Assembly (NCBI GenBank): GCA_946405655.1
Contig: CAMJHX010000077.1
Location: 1 to 6,393, forward strand
Length of the DNA: 6,393 nucleotides
Origin: an uncultured Clostridia bacterium
GTDB taxonomy: Bacteria > Bacillota > Clostridia > Oscillospirales > Oscillospiraceae
Reading direction: 5' to 3'
The notes beneath the pieces were generated by a model, which worked only from the letters and a program-made list of their open reading frames with translations, was not told the origin of the DNA and searched no databases. A program made the position numbers and the translations under genes. Below, one piece after another: positions 5,884-6,393 of the stretch (position 1 is its first letter; the number at the start of each line of letters is the position of its first letter).

Positions 5884-5916
5884 AAAAAACCTCGCGGGGA
5901 GACTCTCCCCGCGAGG
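5884..5916 (-). terminator. Intrinsic terminator of the SLH-protein gene
   Basis: On the minus strand CCTCGCGGGGAG pairs with CTCCCCGCGAGG (12 perfect, mostly G-C pairs) around a three-base loop, followed at once by six T. It lies about 17 bp after the SLH-protein stop codon. The T-run is present only for minus-strand transcription, so it is directional. It separates the SLH gene from the transporter operon. Confidence 0.96.
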
Positions 5917-5933
5917 TGCGCATTGGTTTGGGT

Positions 5934-6393
5934 TTATGCGTAGGCGCGATAGAGGAACGTGACGACATGGCCGCGCGTGCAGGCGTCGTCCGGGCCGAAG
6001 GTCGTTGCCGTTCTGCCCTTGGTGATATTGTTCTCCAGCGCCCAGAGGATCGCTGTGGTGTAGTACTTCCCTGCCGGGACGTCCGCGAACGGGTTGTCCG
6101 TCTTGGTCGGGGTCGGCATACCCTTGGCTCTCCACAGGAACGTGACGACCTGGCCGCGGGTGCACTCGTCATCCGGGCGGAAGGTGCCGTCGGAGTAGCC
6201 GGTCGTGATGCCGGTCTCCGCCGCCCAGAGGACCGCCTTGGTGTAGTACTTGCCGTTCGGCACATCCTTGAACGTGTTGGTCGTGTTCGCCGGCTCCGGG
6301 CAGCCGTTGGCGCGCCAGAGGAACGTCACAACGTGCGCACGGGTGCAGATGCGGTCCGGCATGAAGGTCGTGTCCGTCACGCCGGTCGTGATC
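5934..6393 (-). CDS. SLH-repeat (S-layer homology) protein, C-terminal part, cut by window end
   Basis: The reading frame is open to the window edge and ends at TAA 5936-5934, so only the last 152 residues are seen. They form two complete SLH-like repeats and the end of a third, spaced exactly 61 residues apart. Each complete unit follows the SLH pattern: F[KA]DVP.GKYYT.A[VI]LWA.E..IT.G, then TF.PDD.CTR..VVTFL[WY]RA. Linkers of about ten residues (NGCPEPANTT, KGMPTPTKTD) join them. In well-studied families SLH domains attach exported proteins to secondary cell-wall polymer or S-layer material, so this is probably a secreted envelope protein whose signal peptide and functional domain lie upstream. 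The usual TRAE binding motif reads TRAH, TRGQ and TRGH here. A GTG at 6380 is not the start, because matching repeat sequence (ITTG) continues upstream of it. A strong terminator follows. Confidence 0.93.
   Translation of the reverse strand, partial: ITTGVTDTTFMPDRICTRAHVVTFLWRANGCPEPANTTNTFKDVPNGKYYTKAVLWAAETGITTGYSDGTFRPDDECTRGQVVTFLWRAKGMPTPTKTDNPFADVPAGKYYTTAILWALENNITKGRTATTFGPDDACTRGHVVTFLYRAYA
5937..6392 (-). repeat. Tandem 183-bp coding repeats (SLH units)
   Basis: Three imperfect copies with a period of exactly 183 bp: SLH units at 5937-6095, 6126-6278 and 6309-6392 (partial), separated by 30-bp linkers. The period is visible in DNA, for example AGGAACGT at 5953, 6136 and 6319. The last copy is the most diverged in protein (KGRTATTFGPDDAC, FLYRAYA). 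Confidence 0.9.

Overview
This window comes from a GC-rich bacterial chromosome. All seven protein genes lie on the minus strand, so transcription runs from high to low coordinates. The likely host is a Gram-positive Clostridia member, perhaps of the Oscillospirales. The reasons are strong AGGAGG ribosome binding sites on the ribosomal genes, the long Firmicutes form of ribosomal protein S12 (140 residues), and SLH repeats of the 'CTR..VVTFLWRA' type. The placement is an inference; no 16S gene is present.

Read in the direction of transcription, the window opens with the 3' part of an SLH-repeat (cell-envelope) protein gene (5934-6393, 5' end outside). It ends at a near-perfect intrinsic terminator (5884-5916). 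A sigma-A-type promoter (5839-5867) then drives a two-gene unit: a DMT/EamA-family membrane exporter (4940-5821), followed with an ATGA overlap by an unrecognised 373-residue soluble protein (3822-4943).

Immediately after that gene comes a second strong promoter (3787-3815) for the str operon: rpsL (S12), rpsG (S7), fusA (EF-G) and tuf (EF-Tu, cut by the window end at position 1). These four genes supply two assembly and decoding proteins of the 30S subunit and the two main elongation GTPases. The promoter is followed by a leader of about 160 nt with a hairpin at its predicted 5' end and a second terminator-like hairpin. The spacers rpsL-rpsG (135 bp), rpsG-fusA (73 bp) and fusA-tuf (90 bp) each contain a plausible RNA hairpin. 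No rpoC or L7Ae-like gene precedes rpsL, so this str operon stands apart from the rpoBC cluster.

I see no mobile element, CRISPR array, tRNA or rRNA, and no new multi-gene system. The points most worth following are the structured rpsL leader (with possible short peptides), the structured rpsL-rpsG spacer as a candidate S7 autoregulatory site, an 11-residue insertion in the EF-Tu G domain, the unknown 373-residue protein, and the altered SLH motifs. Long open frames on the plus strand opposite fusA and opposite the unknown gene are judged to be composition shadows.
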